A program made the position numbers and the translations under genes. Positions 27,616 to 34,039 of a DNA stretch of 34,039 nt are shown here, piece by piece; positions within the stretch are counted from its first letter, which is position 1, and each line of letters starts with the position of its first letter. The stretch comes from Pyrinomonadaceae bacterium MAG19_C2-C3. Its GTDB lineage: Bacteria > Acidobacteriota > Blastocatellia > Pyrinomonadales > Pyrinomonadaceae. The notes below the pieces were generated by a model, which was not told the origin of the DNA, searched no databases, and saw nothing but the letters and a program-made list of their open reading frames with translations. Where the stretch lies: positions 1 to 34,039 of the forward strand of contig JANDLT010000047.1 in NCBI GenBank assembly GCA_024330265.1, read 5' to 3'.

Positions 27616-28647
27616 TCACCGTTCGGTAGCGCGATAACGTTTGGCGATATTTCGACTGTGCTTATCACGCTTGACGGCGATGCGTTGCACGTACACACGA
27701 GTCGTCTGCGGGTTCTTGTGGTCGAGGGCGTCTTGCACGTCGGTGATCGAGCCTGTGTCCTCCGCGACGATGCGCGCAAAAGTGTGTCGGGTCTGGTGAA
27801 GATGGACATGCCCCAGCCCGGCAACATCGGCATATCGCTTCAAATTCTTGGCAAACGAATGTGAAGAAAGCGGTGCGCCCGGCACACCTGCCGGGTCATG
27901 TCTCGTCCATAGCGGGGCATCGGTTTTGAGTGCGCTCATCCGCCCCGCCGCTTTCAAGTAATTTAGCAACGCTTCTTTCACGTCCGGGTCGTCCACTTCT
28001 CTTCTCCGATAGTTCCCGCCTTTAATTTTGCCGGTGACGATGAGCGTCTCATCCAAGCGAACATCTTTGCCGCGCAAAGAGATGATCTCTTCGCGTCGCA
28101 TCCCCGTCGCCATAAAGAGCAGCAAGAGTGCCAAATCACGCTTGCCGACAACCTTGCCCGACTCCGCTTTCTTCCGCACCACTAAAATGAGCTTTTGCAG
28201 TTCATCATCCGTCCACGACTTGGTGCTTTCGTTCTGGTAGGCACGCGGCGGCTTAGGTCTGGCGAGCAGTGCCGGATTCTCGCGGAGGTGTGAACCGAGT
28301 TGAGGATGGCGCATCACCCATGCATAGAATGACGATAAGTGTGAGGTGCGGACATATATCGAGGCGGGTTTCAGCCCGCGCTTGCCTTCTGCTTCCTCGC
28401 TTCGCTCCATCTCCGCTTGCCACGCTTTAACGTCACGGGCGACCACCTCTGCCGGATGCTTAGCTGCAAAATGGAAGAACGCTGCGACCACACGTTGCTT
28501 GTCACGCAGCAAATCATGACGACGGGACGAGTCGGCGGCGGTCGAAGAGTCAGCCCACAGGAGAATCGCGTTTTGGAGTGCTGGCAAATACTCACTTCCA
28601 GCAGGTAGAAGGGTTATTTCACTGGATAATTTGCCCGTTTCATTCAT
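27616..28647 (-). CDS. Tyrosine recombinase / integrase
   Basis: A 343 aa site-specific recombinase. An N-terminal core-binding (SAM-like) domain spans about 20-130. The catalytic domain spans about 145-335 with all key residues: R184 (TGMRREE), K209 in the beta-hairpin (GKIKGG), H284-x-x-R287 (HLHQTRHTF), H310 (LDHKN) and nucleophile Y319 (RVYVQRI). The length and compact form resemble XerC/D-like and plasmid or integron-type recombinases rather than long phage integrases. It is transcribed away from the parA-rep block and faces the chromosome-like genes, so it may resolve multimers of the replicon or mediate integration. No Shine-Dalgarno is clear. Confidence 0.93.
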   Translation of the reverse strand: MNETGKLSSEITLLPAGSEYLPALQNAILLWADSSTAADSSRRHDLLRDKQRVVAAFFHFAAKHPAEVVARDVKAWQAEMERSEEAEGKRGLKPASIYVRTSHLSSFYAWVMRHPQLGSHLRENPALLARPKPPRAYQNESTKSWTDDELQKLILVVRKKAESGKVVGKRDLALLLLFMATGMRREEIISLRGKDVRLDETLIVTGKIKGGNYRRREVDDPDVKEALLNYLKAAGRMSALKTDAPLWTRHDPAGVPGAPLSSHSFAKNLKRYADVAGLGHVHLHQTRHTFARIVAEDTGSITDVQDALDHKNPQTTRVYVQRIAVKRDKHSRNIAKRYRATER

Positions 28648-28905
28648 TCTGACACTTTATCACGTAGGTCACACTTATTGTACTTTTGTGTGCTCTATGT
28701 GACAATACGAGATTTTATATGGATACTATGTGTACTAACCGATTTGTGTATGTTGCTTATGATGTTAATTGCGATGCCTTGTCACCAGCACATTGTTGAC
28801 GACATTCCGCATTTCGTTGCTGTCCGATGTCAAATATATTTCTCCGTGTTCGTCCTGTTGCTCAAAAAAAAAAAAAACTCGCTTCGACTCCACCTCTTTA
28901 AATCT

Positions 28906-28974
28906 GGTAGTGGGTCAGTTTGAACTTTTAAGCAAATGTTCATCAGGTCTTAAATCCCAAACTGACCCACTACC
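28906..28974. mobile_element. 69 bp MITE-like element with 17 bp terminal inverted repeats
   Basis: GGTAGTGGGTCAGTTTG (28906-28922) is the exact reverse complement of 28958-28974. A second inverted pair (TTTAAG and CTTAAA) lies inside. The 8 bp TAAATCTG occurs at 28899-28906 and 28976-28983, so it may be a target-site duplication. No transposase fits. It may instead be a strong two-way hairpin. Confidence 0.5.
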
Positions 28975-29164
28975 CTAAATCTGATGATGTAAATTGAACA
29001 TTCATAATGCGCGTTCTCGCTTATTCATTCGAGTTCGGGCAACAAGTTGAGAGATTGCAACCTTAACTCAACTATTATTGAAAGTCGGTTCACTTGATAA
29101 GCGCACCTTATGATTTTGTTTTGTAAGTTGATCCTAAAGGTGGAAGTCCCATACCACCAGAACG

Positions 29165-29202
29165 AGACTACCACCGGAGAGGGGGTAGCATGGGGGTAGT
29201 CT
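29165..29202. repeat. Inverted repeat upstream of parA
   Basis: AGACTACC (29165-29172) pairs with GGTAGTCT (29195-29202). TACCACC also occurs twice just upstream and within. It could be a binding site or centromere-like sequence for the partition proteins; this is inference. Confidence 0.35.
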
Positions 29203-29246
29203 TAGACCAGTACCGCACTGGCTTTAATTCATGATTTTATTGCGTT

Positions 29247-29345
29247 TATGACCTTTTACACTTCTACGTTGAACTATGTTCTTAAAGTATTGTAACAAAA
29301 CTCTTGACAGTGTTGGAGTTGTACGAATAACCTATGACCGTTTAC
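29247..29345 (+). promoter_or_regulatory. Candidate parA promoter flanked by two TATGACC repeats
   Basis: TATGACCTTTTAC (29247-29259) and TATGACCGTTTAC (29333-29345) are direct repeats with one mismatch, 86 bp apart. Between them lies TTGACA (29304-29309), a good -35 box, with only a weak -10 (AATAAC). Flanking repeats could be operator sites for autoregulation by ParA or its partner. Confidence 0.35.
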
Positions 29346-29425
29346 TTACGGTAGTTGTGTCTGCGATTTCCTTATCGCCCTTAATACAATGTGGCTTTCG
29401 ATGTACTCATTTATGATTTACCGTG

Positions 29426-30274
29426 ATGCGTATGACTAGAAGAATTCAAGTTCAGAATTTCAAGGGGGGTGTGGGCAAAACGACAACGGCGTTGCATCTA
29501 GCGCATGGGTTGAGTTTGCGTGGCAAGCGCGTCCTGCTCATAGACCTCGATCATCAAGCTAATGCGACGAAAGGGCTGGGAATCGTCGTTAAGGACGGAC
29601 AGCCCGTTTTCTACCACCTGATGGTCAAAGACATGTCGTATAAAGAAGTGGTCGTAGAAGCTCGTCCCAATCTGTTCGTCATTCCTTCAAATGAATTAAC
29701 GGCACTGGCGGAAAGTCACATCGCGGCTGAGATGGGGAGGGAAATGTATCTCTTCAACAAACTTGGCGATGTGACTGAGTTCGATTATATGGTTGTTGAT
29801 TGTGCACCAGCCTTGAGCGTCCTCCACAACAATGCCCTTTTGTTTTCTGAGGAGATGATAATCCCGGTTAGCATGGAACGATGGGCGGTCGATGGCGGGC
29901 TGGACATCCTCAAGTCGGCGGATCGAATGGGTCGCGTTTACCGGCGTCAACCGGTTATCTGCGGTGTGTTGCCGTGGAAGGTTGACTTGAGGACGAACAT
30001 GACTCACACGGTCGTCCAGATACTTGGGCAGGCATACGGTTCACGCCTTCTGCCGCAGATCAGAAGCGACGAAAAGTTCAAAGCGGCGGCGGCGGAAGGA
30101 AAGACGATATTCGAGTTCGACGCCCACAGCAAAGGAGCGCAAGACTACGGACTCGTGACTGACGCGGTTTTGGCTCAAGAGGTAGATAACCAGAAGGCTC
30201 GCAGAACAGAAAGTGGTTCATCGGAAAAGGAAGCAGAGCATGGGATCGCAGAAAGAATCTTCGCGTCCGCGTAA
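29426..30274 (+). CDS. parA: ParA-family partition ATPase
   Basis: A protein of about 282 aa that binds ATP and moves plasmid or chromosome copies on the nucleoid. It has the deviant Walker A box KGGVGKTT near residues 13-20, the switch I region LLIDLDHQANAT, and Walker B YMVVDCAPAL. There is no N-terminal helix-turn-helix extension, so it is of the small ParA (type Ib/Soj-like) size class. The start is uncertain among GTG 29423, ATG 29426 and ATG 29432; no Shine-Dalgarno is seen. Its 3' end overlaps the next gene by 35 nt. The usual ParB partner is missing; the overlapping gene encodes a winged-helix protein instead. Confidence 0.92.
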   Translation: MRMTRRIQVQNFKGGVGKTTTALHLAHGLSLRGKRVLLIDLDHQANATKGLGIVVKDGQPVFYHLMVKDMSYKEVVVEARPNLFVIPSNELTALAESHIAAEMGREMYLFNKLGDVTEFDYMVVDCAPALSVLHNNALLFSEEMIIPVSMERWAVDGGLDILKSADRMGRVYRRQPVICGVLPWKVDLRTNMTHTVVQILGQAYGSRLLPQIRSDEKFKAAAAEGKTIFEFDAHSKGAQDYGLVTDAVLAQEVDNQKARRTESGSSEKEAEHGIAERIFASA

Positions 30275-31049
30275 ATCCGCCGGATTACCCTCGTGGGCGC
30301 AGGAAAGCGTCAGTTCTACAGAGCAACTGATGTCAACATTTTACTCCACTCAGGAACCGTTATCGTCCTCCGGGAATAAATCAGAAAAGGTTATCCCGGG
30401 CGAGGGCGCGCTCATCCCCGAACCGAAGCTGCAAGAGCCGACAGGTTTGCGCGAGATGAGTTCCGCGCCGATAAGAATCGCCTTAGCTGAAGACCAACCG
30501 GAAGAGAATGCGAGCGGCGGTGTATTGCCTCAGTCACCACTCGCAGTTGATCTTAACGAAGCGCGATTCGACCTCAGAGCCGCAAGTTTGGGGGCTGGGG
30601 TAGAAGGGGTCTCCGGGCGCACAGATAAGGCTCCGCGCACACGCACATCCGCACTGCGGAGAAAACCGAATTCCACATCGTCGGGACAGGGATGGAGCAA
30701 TGCAGTGATTATCCCCGGCTCTTACGATTCGGCTTTGGTTGAGCTACTTCCGGGAAAGAGTTCAGTCCTGTACAAGGAATTCTATCTGCGAACACACGGC
30801 GCGAACCCCGTGGTTAGCGAAGTCCGCGCAACAAAACAGATTCTTTCTTCTTGGTCGGGCATAGCCAATCGGAATACGTTGATTAAACACATCCAGCACT
30901 TGATCGCTGTACGCTTGCTTAATCGTGTTATGGCGGCAGGTGATACAGAGGGTCCGCTCTACACCGTCCGTCGTCTCGAAGATGTGGGCATCAACAAAGA
31001 TGTGGCTGGCGCGTTTTACGCGCAAGTATCTGAGAAGGCAAAAGCGTAG
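30240..31049 (+). CDS. Winged-helix protein, probable ParA partner
   Basis: A 269 aa protein that I do not recognise as a named family. ATG 30240 is chosen because AAGGA (30227-30231) lies 8 nt upstream. The first ~150 residues are polar, Ser/Pro/Glu-rich and probably disordered. The C-terminal part (about 165-247) reads as a winged helix: helix LYKEFYLRTHG, helix VVSEVRATKQILSSW, recognition-like helix NRNTLIKHIQHLIAVRLLNR, and a wing ending GPLYTVRRLEDVG. No ParB nuclease-like motifs are present. The overlap with parA and the iterons starting 77 bp downstream suggest a centromere-binding adaptor that links DNA to ParA, or a replication/copy-control factor. The function is inferred from position. 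Confidence 0.75.
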   Translation: MGSQKESSRPRKSAGLPSWAQESVSSTEQLMSTFYSTQEPLSSSGNKSEKVIPGEGALIPEPKLQEPTGLREMSSAPIRIALAEDQPEENASGGVLPQSPLAVDLNEARFDLRAASLGAGVEGVSGRTDKAPRTRTSALRRKPNSTSSGQGWSNAVIIPGSYDSALVELLPGKSSVLYKEFYLRTHGANPVVSEVRATKQILSSWSGIANRNTLIKHIQHLIAVRLLNRVMAAGDTEGPLYTVRRLEDVGINKDVAGAFYAQVSEKAKA

Positions 31050-31125
31050 GTCGCGTCAGCCAGAGTTAATTGTAAAAACTCGAACTCTTTTTAGACGCAT
31101 TTCAGCGTCATATACAAATCTTCGG

Positions 31126-31489
31126 TGGTGCTGATGATACGAGTGACCGCCAAGTCCAAGTAGCTGAGTGGTGCTAATGATACAAAGCGAGAATTGGTCA
31201 GGAACTCCGGGTGGTGCTAATCATACGAGGAGCGGTGGTGCTGATGATACGAGAATGGATATAAACTCTTAAAAATCAATCTTTTACGGATGCGAAGAGA
31301 AACTTTGAGGCTGGCAAACCGGGGATTGCAAGCATAGATGGTGCTGATGATACGAATGTAGTGGTGCTAAGGATACGAATCGCTGGTGCTAATGATACGA
31401 GATGGGTGGTGCTAAGGATACGAACTTCTGGTGCTAAGGATACGAATCGCTGGTGCTAATGATACGAGACTTTGGTGCTAATGATACGA
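31126..31489 (+). repeat. Iteron array: 11 direct 17 bp repeats (probable replication origin)
   Basis: The consensus is TGGTGCT-[AG]-A-[TG]-GATACGA. Copies start at 31126, 31169, 31212, 31236, 31339, 31362, 31384, 31407, 31429, 31451 and 31473, all in one orientation. The last seven are spaced 22-23 bp apart, about two helical turns, so bound proteins would face the same side. The first copies are spaced 43, 43 and 24 bp. Variants are TGATGATACGA, TAATGATACGA, TAAGGATACGA, and single mismatches at 31169 (ACAA end) and 31212 (TCATACGA). An 86 bp AT-rich interval (31253-31338) splits the array. The position between the partition genes and rep is typical of an iteron origin. Confidence 0.9.
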
Positions 31490-31552
31490 GAGACGACTCC
31501 GTAAATGCAGTAAGTAAAGGCTTTACAGCCACAAAAAGCACCTGAATACTTC

Positions 31553-31584
31553 TTAGATACTGTATTTAGATACTCTTTAGATAC
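31553..31584 (+). repeat. Three TTAGATAC repeats in an AT-rich stretch
   Basis: Copies start at 31553, 31566 and 31577, spaced 13 and 11 bp, between the iterons and rep. They share GATAC with the iteron core. They may be the DNA-unwinding element or Rep autoregulation sites. Confidence 0.5.
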
Positions 31585-31728
31585 ACAACACAGCATTCAC
31601 ACGGATATTGTGTCACGAAATACGGTTTGTACTTCGGTTGAAAAAGCGGTGTGTTGACAAGATTGAGTAGGGAACGAAGACAAAGAAAAGTCATTGTTGA
31701 CGACATAAACGGTTTGAGGGGAAGGGGC

Positions 31729-33471
31729 ATGGGAGCAAAGAAATCAGGGAATGGTAACTCAGTAAGCGCGAAACCAACCTTCCGCAGTACACAATCCGCA
31801 GCTATGGAGAAGATACGCCCGGAGTTAAACCTCGAAAAATGGGCGATCTGGGAACTCGCACGCGCCAAAGGACGCGCCGAAGTCAAGATACTCGAACGAC
31901 AACTGACCGGACCAGACGGGAGCAAGCTGACGGCGCGTGTCAAACGCGGCATCACCGACCTCGGAACCACGACTACCGAAGACCAAAAGATTTACTACGC
32001 CCTGACTAAGATATTTGAGGAGAACGGGCGGCGCGAAGGACCGACGGCGTTCTCATTACGACAGATTGCGAAGATACTGAAGAAAAAGTGGGGCACGAAC
32101 GTCATCACTTCAATCACCAACTCGCTTCTCCGTCTGCGGCAGACGCCCTTCACATGGAATAATTCTTACTACGACAGCACGAGCGGTCAGACCATCAAAC
32201 TTCTCGATACATTCAACATCCTCTCCGACCTCAAGTTGAGCGAGCGTGAGCATCAGGACGGCGTATCTAGGACGGCGACCGCGATCTTCAGGTTCAACCA
32301 GCACATCGAGAAAAATCTTGTCGGCAATCACACCAAGCCACTATTTCTCGATGCCGTACTCAGTTTCAAGAGCGACCTCGCGCAAGTTCTGTACACATAC
32401 CTCGATACAATCATGGCGGACAAGGCACAGTACGAGCGACGGACAAGGGAACTCTTCGAGGATTTGGGTTTGCGCGGGACGGCTTACCGGAACCTGTCTG
32501 ACAGAAAGCGACAGCTAGATAAAGCCTTGAAGGAGATTGTGGGCATCACGATCAGCACGGGCGTGATTACCGTCGCGGCGTTGGAGAAGACGAAGGAGGG
32601 TCCCGACTACAAAGCCGTCTTCAAAAAAGATGCTCCGCAAGGATTCGCCGAAAACGCGCAGAGGGAAGCACAGTCGAACAAAGCGGCGCAGAACCAGAGC
32701 GAGGTCGCCCATGACACAATCGCGCGCCCGCCCGATGCTGTTGAAGTGCGCGATGAAGCGCACGATCTCGTCTCGTACTTCCACCAATCCTTTCACGGCA
32801 CGGAGAAGCCCGCGCCCAGCAAAAAAGAACTCGAACATGCCCGCGACTTAATCGAAAAGCACGGTTTTGAGTTAGCGAAGTACATCGTTGATTTCAGCGT
32901 TCGTGAAGCTCCCAAAACCAAATACAAGCCCGCCGTATTCGGCGGCATCGTTCAGTATGCGCCGAGTGCCCTTGCAGAGTACGACAAGAATATTGACGTG
33001 AACCGTCCCGACGCCGGAAAGTTGTTCTGTGAGTTTTGCACGTACACGCCGGGCTTCCGGTACGTCGAGCCTGATAGCCAACTCCGACGTTGCACGCATA
33101 AACTCGAAGTCGAAAGCCAATACGCGAATCGCGTTCAGTCTTACACCGGACGCGCGGCTGAATACCCGGAAGCCGAGCGCGAAGCTGACCCGGAAGCATC
33201 CGCACTATGGAGCGCAGCTTTGGATAAGTTGGGTGCTGTGTTAGGTAGTAGTGCCGTGGAAACTTGGTTGGGCGAAAACGCCGTCCGCGCACTCAGGATC
33301 GAAGACGATCATCGCCTCGTACTCGAACCGGCGAACCCGGTTGTCGCTGAATGGATAGCCGGAAACTTTGCCGACGTGGTAAACACTGCTCTGATGGCGG
33401 TCAGCGGGACGATGGAATCATGGACGTTGGAGTTCACCACGCCGGATGATCCCGGTTTCGCTCTCCGGTAA
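31729..33471 (+). CDS. Iteron-type replication initiator with a DnaA domain I-like C-terminus
   Basis: A 580 aa initiator. ATG 31729 follows the purine-rich GAGGGGAAGGGG (31716-31727); an upstream GTG at 31651 overlaps a TTGACA box and is unlikely. The N-terminal half reads as tandem winged helices of the RepA/RPA-TrfA type (about 84-165 and 204-300; motifs DQKIYYALTKIF, FSLRQIAKILKKKWG, KSDLAQVLYTYLDTIMADK). A variable linker (about 300-340) follows, then a helical domain (about 340-420) with FSVREAPKTKYKPAVFGGI. C434, C437, C455 and H457 could bind zinc. Residues about 492-570 (LWSAALDKLG, TWLGENAVRAL, PANPVVAEWI) resemble DnaA domain I, which in DnaA recruits the DnaB helicase. It should bind the upstream iterons to start replication. 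Confidence 0.88.
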   Translation: MGAKKSGNGNSVSAKPTFRSTQSAAMEKIRPELNLEKWAIWELARAKGRAEVKILERQLTGPDGSKLTARVKRGITDLGTTTTEDQKIYYALTKIFEENGRREGPTAFSLRQIAKILKKKWGTNVITSITNSLLRLRQTPFTWNNSYYDSTSGQTIKLLDTFNILSDLKLSEREHQDGVSRTATAIFRFNQHIEKNLVGNHTKPLFLDAVLSFKSDLAQVLYTYLDTIMADKAQYERRTRELFEDLGLRGTAYRNLSDRKRQLDKALKEIVGITISTGVITVAALEKTKEGPDYKAVFKKDAPQGFAENAQREAQSNKAAQNQSEVAHDTIARPPDAVEVRDEAHDLVSYFHQSFHGTEKPAPSKKELEHARDLIEKHGFELAKYIVDFSVREAPKTKYKPAVFGGIVQYAPSALAEYDKNIDVNRPDAGKLFCEFCTYTPGFRYVEPDSQLRRCTHKLEVESQYANRVQSYTGRAAEYPEAEREADPEASALWSAALDKLGAVLGSSAVETWLGENAVRALRIEDDHRLVLEPANPVVAEWIAGNFADVVNTALMAVSGTMESWTLEFTTPDDPGFALR

Positions 33472-33897
33472 AGTTCTTACCCCGGACTCACAGATAAAAT
33501 AACGATCAAGTCATCACCGAAAGCCAGTTATGGCGAGTGTGACGTATCTCCGCCGAGTCCAACCTCTGCTTCGACGAGTCGCGCTTCAGCTTCCGAATTA
33601 CGAGGACGTAAACGCCTGTCGCGGAAACCGCTTCCCTTAAAACACACCGATTTCCATTACAACGCACCGTCGGTAATGGAATCAAAAATAAATTTTCGAG
33701 CGGTGGTAATCGTTTTGGAAATTCAGCGTCACAACAGAATATAAGCAGTTAGACTGATTCAGTGAGCGACCTGAGCTGTAATATTAGGGTAGGGGAATCT
33801 AAATCGGGTCTCATAACTTTCAAGTAAAATACCACTTGCAATCATATCGATCATCTCGCACCAACAGTCGTAAGTTTTGCGCTCGTCGCACCCTAAC
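33472..33897. other. 426 bp AT-rich gap after rep
   Basis: No gene is supported. A perfect 9 bp inverted repeat (TTCCATTAC 33652-33660 and GTAATGGAA 33673-33681) lies inside. Open frames on the minus strand have no ribosome-binding site and poor composition. Confidence 0.5.
33652..33681. repeat. Perfect 9 bp inverted repeat with 12 bp spacer
   Basis: TTCCATTAC and GTAATGGAA form a dyad 180 bp after rep. No T-run follows on either strand, so it is more like a protein site or an mRNA 3' hairpin than an intrinsic terminator. Confidence 0.4.
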
Positions 33898-34039
33898 ATG
33901 AAGCAGAATATAAGCCTGGCATCTATTTTCGTTTTGGCGGTGCTTGCCCTCACAAGCACCTCGCATAAACATGCGTCCGCACAAACTAAGTAAGTTGCAA
34001 AAAGTCTTTGCACAACTGAATCAAGTCGTCAACCAGAAG
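33898..34039 (+). pseudogene. Start of a secreted protein, apparently frameshifted; runs off the window
   Basis: ATG 33898 opens a textbook signal peptide (MKQNISLASIFVLAVLALTS, then HASAQ) but meets TAA at 33991 after 31 codons. The neighbouring frame, open from ATG 33971 to the window end, continues in a protein-like way (MRPHKLSKLQKVFAQLNQVV). One frameshift near 33980-33990 would join signal peptide and mature part. It may be a true mutation, a sequencing error, or two unrelated frames. There is no Shine-Dalgarno before either start. Confidence 0.4.

Larger units (their letters stand above)
28648..29422. other. 775 bp AT-rich gap between recombinase and parA
   Basis: No gene is supported here. 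Base composition is clearly more AT-rich than the preceding 28 kb. It contains GTCACA/TGTGAC inverted half-sites near the recombinase start (about 28669-28702), a run of 14 A (28864-28877), a MITE-like hairpin (28906-28974), an inverted repeat (29165-29202), and repeated TATGACC motifs around a TTGACA box upstream of parA. Confidence 0.6.

Noticed and set aside
28864..28877. Run of 14 A as a possible terminator U-run
   Set aside because: No stem-loop precedes it in the right orientation; the homopolymer length may also be a sequencing artefact.
31126..31489. Iteron array considered as a CRISPR array
   Set aside because: Repeats are 17 bp with 5-6 bp gaps in the main block, contain internal variants, have no unique spacers of normal length, and no cas genes are present.
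31651..31728. GTG start extending the initiator by 26 residues
   Set aside because: The GTG overlaps a TTGACA promoter-like box and lacks a ribosome-binding site, while ATG 31729 follows a strong purine-rich site.
33759..34013. 84-codon minus-strand frame at the window end
   Set aside because: Cys-rich, no ribosome-binding site, and antisense to the more plausible signal peptide frame.

Overview
This 34 kb window looks like a secondary replicon (plasmid, chromid or integrated plasmid) of an Acidobacteriota bacterium, most likely of the Blastocatellia type. The main evidence is five copies of the acidobacterial duplicated orphan permease (ADOP) family, exported HEAT-repeat and DUF4097-type proteins beside an ECF sigma unit, and a CBM9/DUF5916 outer-membrane protein. 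The lineage is inferred from family content, because no rRNA or tRNA gene is present.

Region 1 (1-11.2 kb, + strand) holds four ~810-820 aa ADOP permeases in two close pairs. A secreted NGGV-repeat (DUF4097-like) protein lies between the pairs. None of these four has an adjacent ATPase.

Region 2 (11.2-17.7 kb, + strand) runs REP-like inverted repeats, NtrC-type sigma-54 activator, NtrY-like histidine kinase, fifth ADOP permease, then a LolD/MacB-type ABC ATPase. A dyad and a near-consensus -24/-12 (sigma-54) promoter lie just before the fifth permease. This suggests a self-contained membrane-signal-responsive transporter operon whose single ATPase might also serve the orphan permeases. The gaps around the kinase carry heptamer-type inverted repeats.

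Region 3 (17.7-27.5 kb, - strand) begins with a degraded gene and an exported NHL-type propeller protein. It continues with an ECF sigma, anti-sigma, HEAT, HEAT, NTF2-like operon and a CBM9/DUF5916 outer-membrane barrel protein. The sigma gene and the barrel gene share the same bipartite upstream element (CTGAAACCTTTTC-N11-CACTAAC-N3-CGAC), which is the clearest regulatory signal here and probably marks the regulon of this sigma factor.

Region 4 (27.6-34 kb) is the replicon-maintenance block. It has a tyrosine recombinase (- strand) and an AT-rich 775 bp gap with a 69 bp MITE-like hairpin and candidate operators. Then come ParA and an overlapping winged-helix partner that replaces ParB. These are followed by eleven direct 17 bp iterons, an AT-rich TTAGATAC triplet, and a 580 aa replication initiator. 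The initiator joins an apparent tandem winged-helix Rep core, a CxxC/CxH cluster and a C-terminal domain resembling DnaA domain I. The window ends in a gene-poor stretch with a broken or partial secreted-protein gene.
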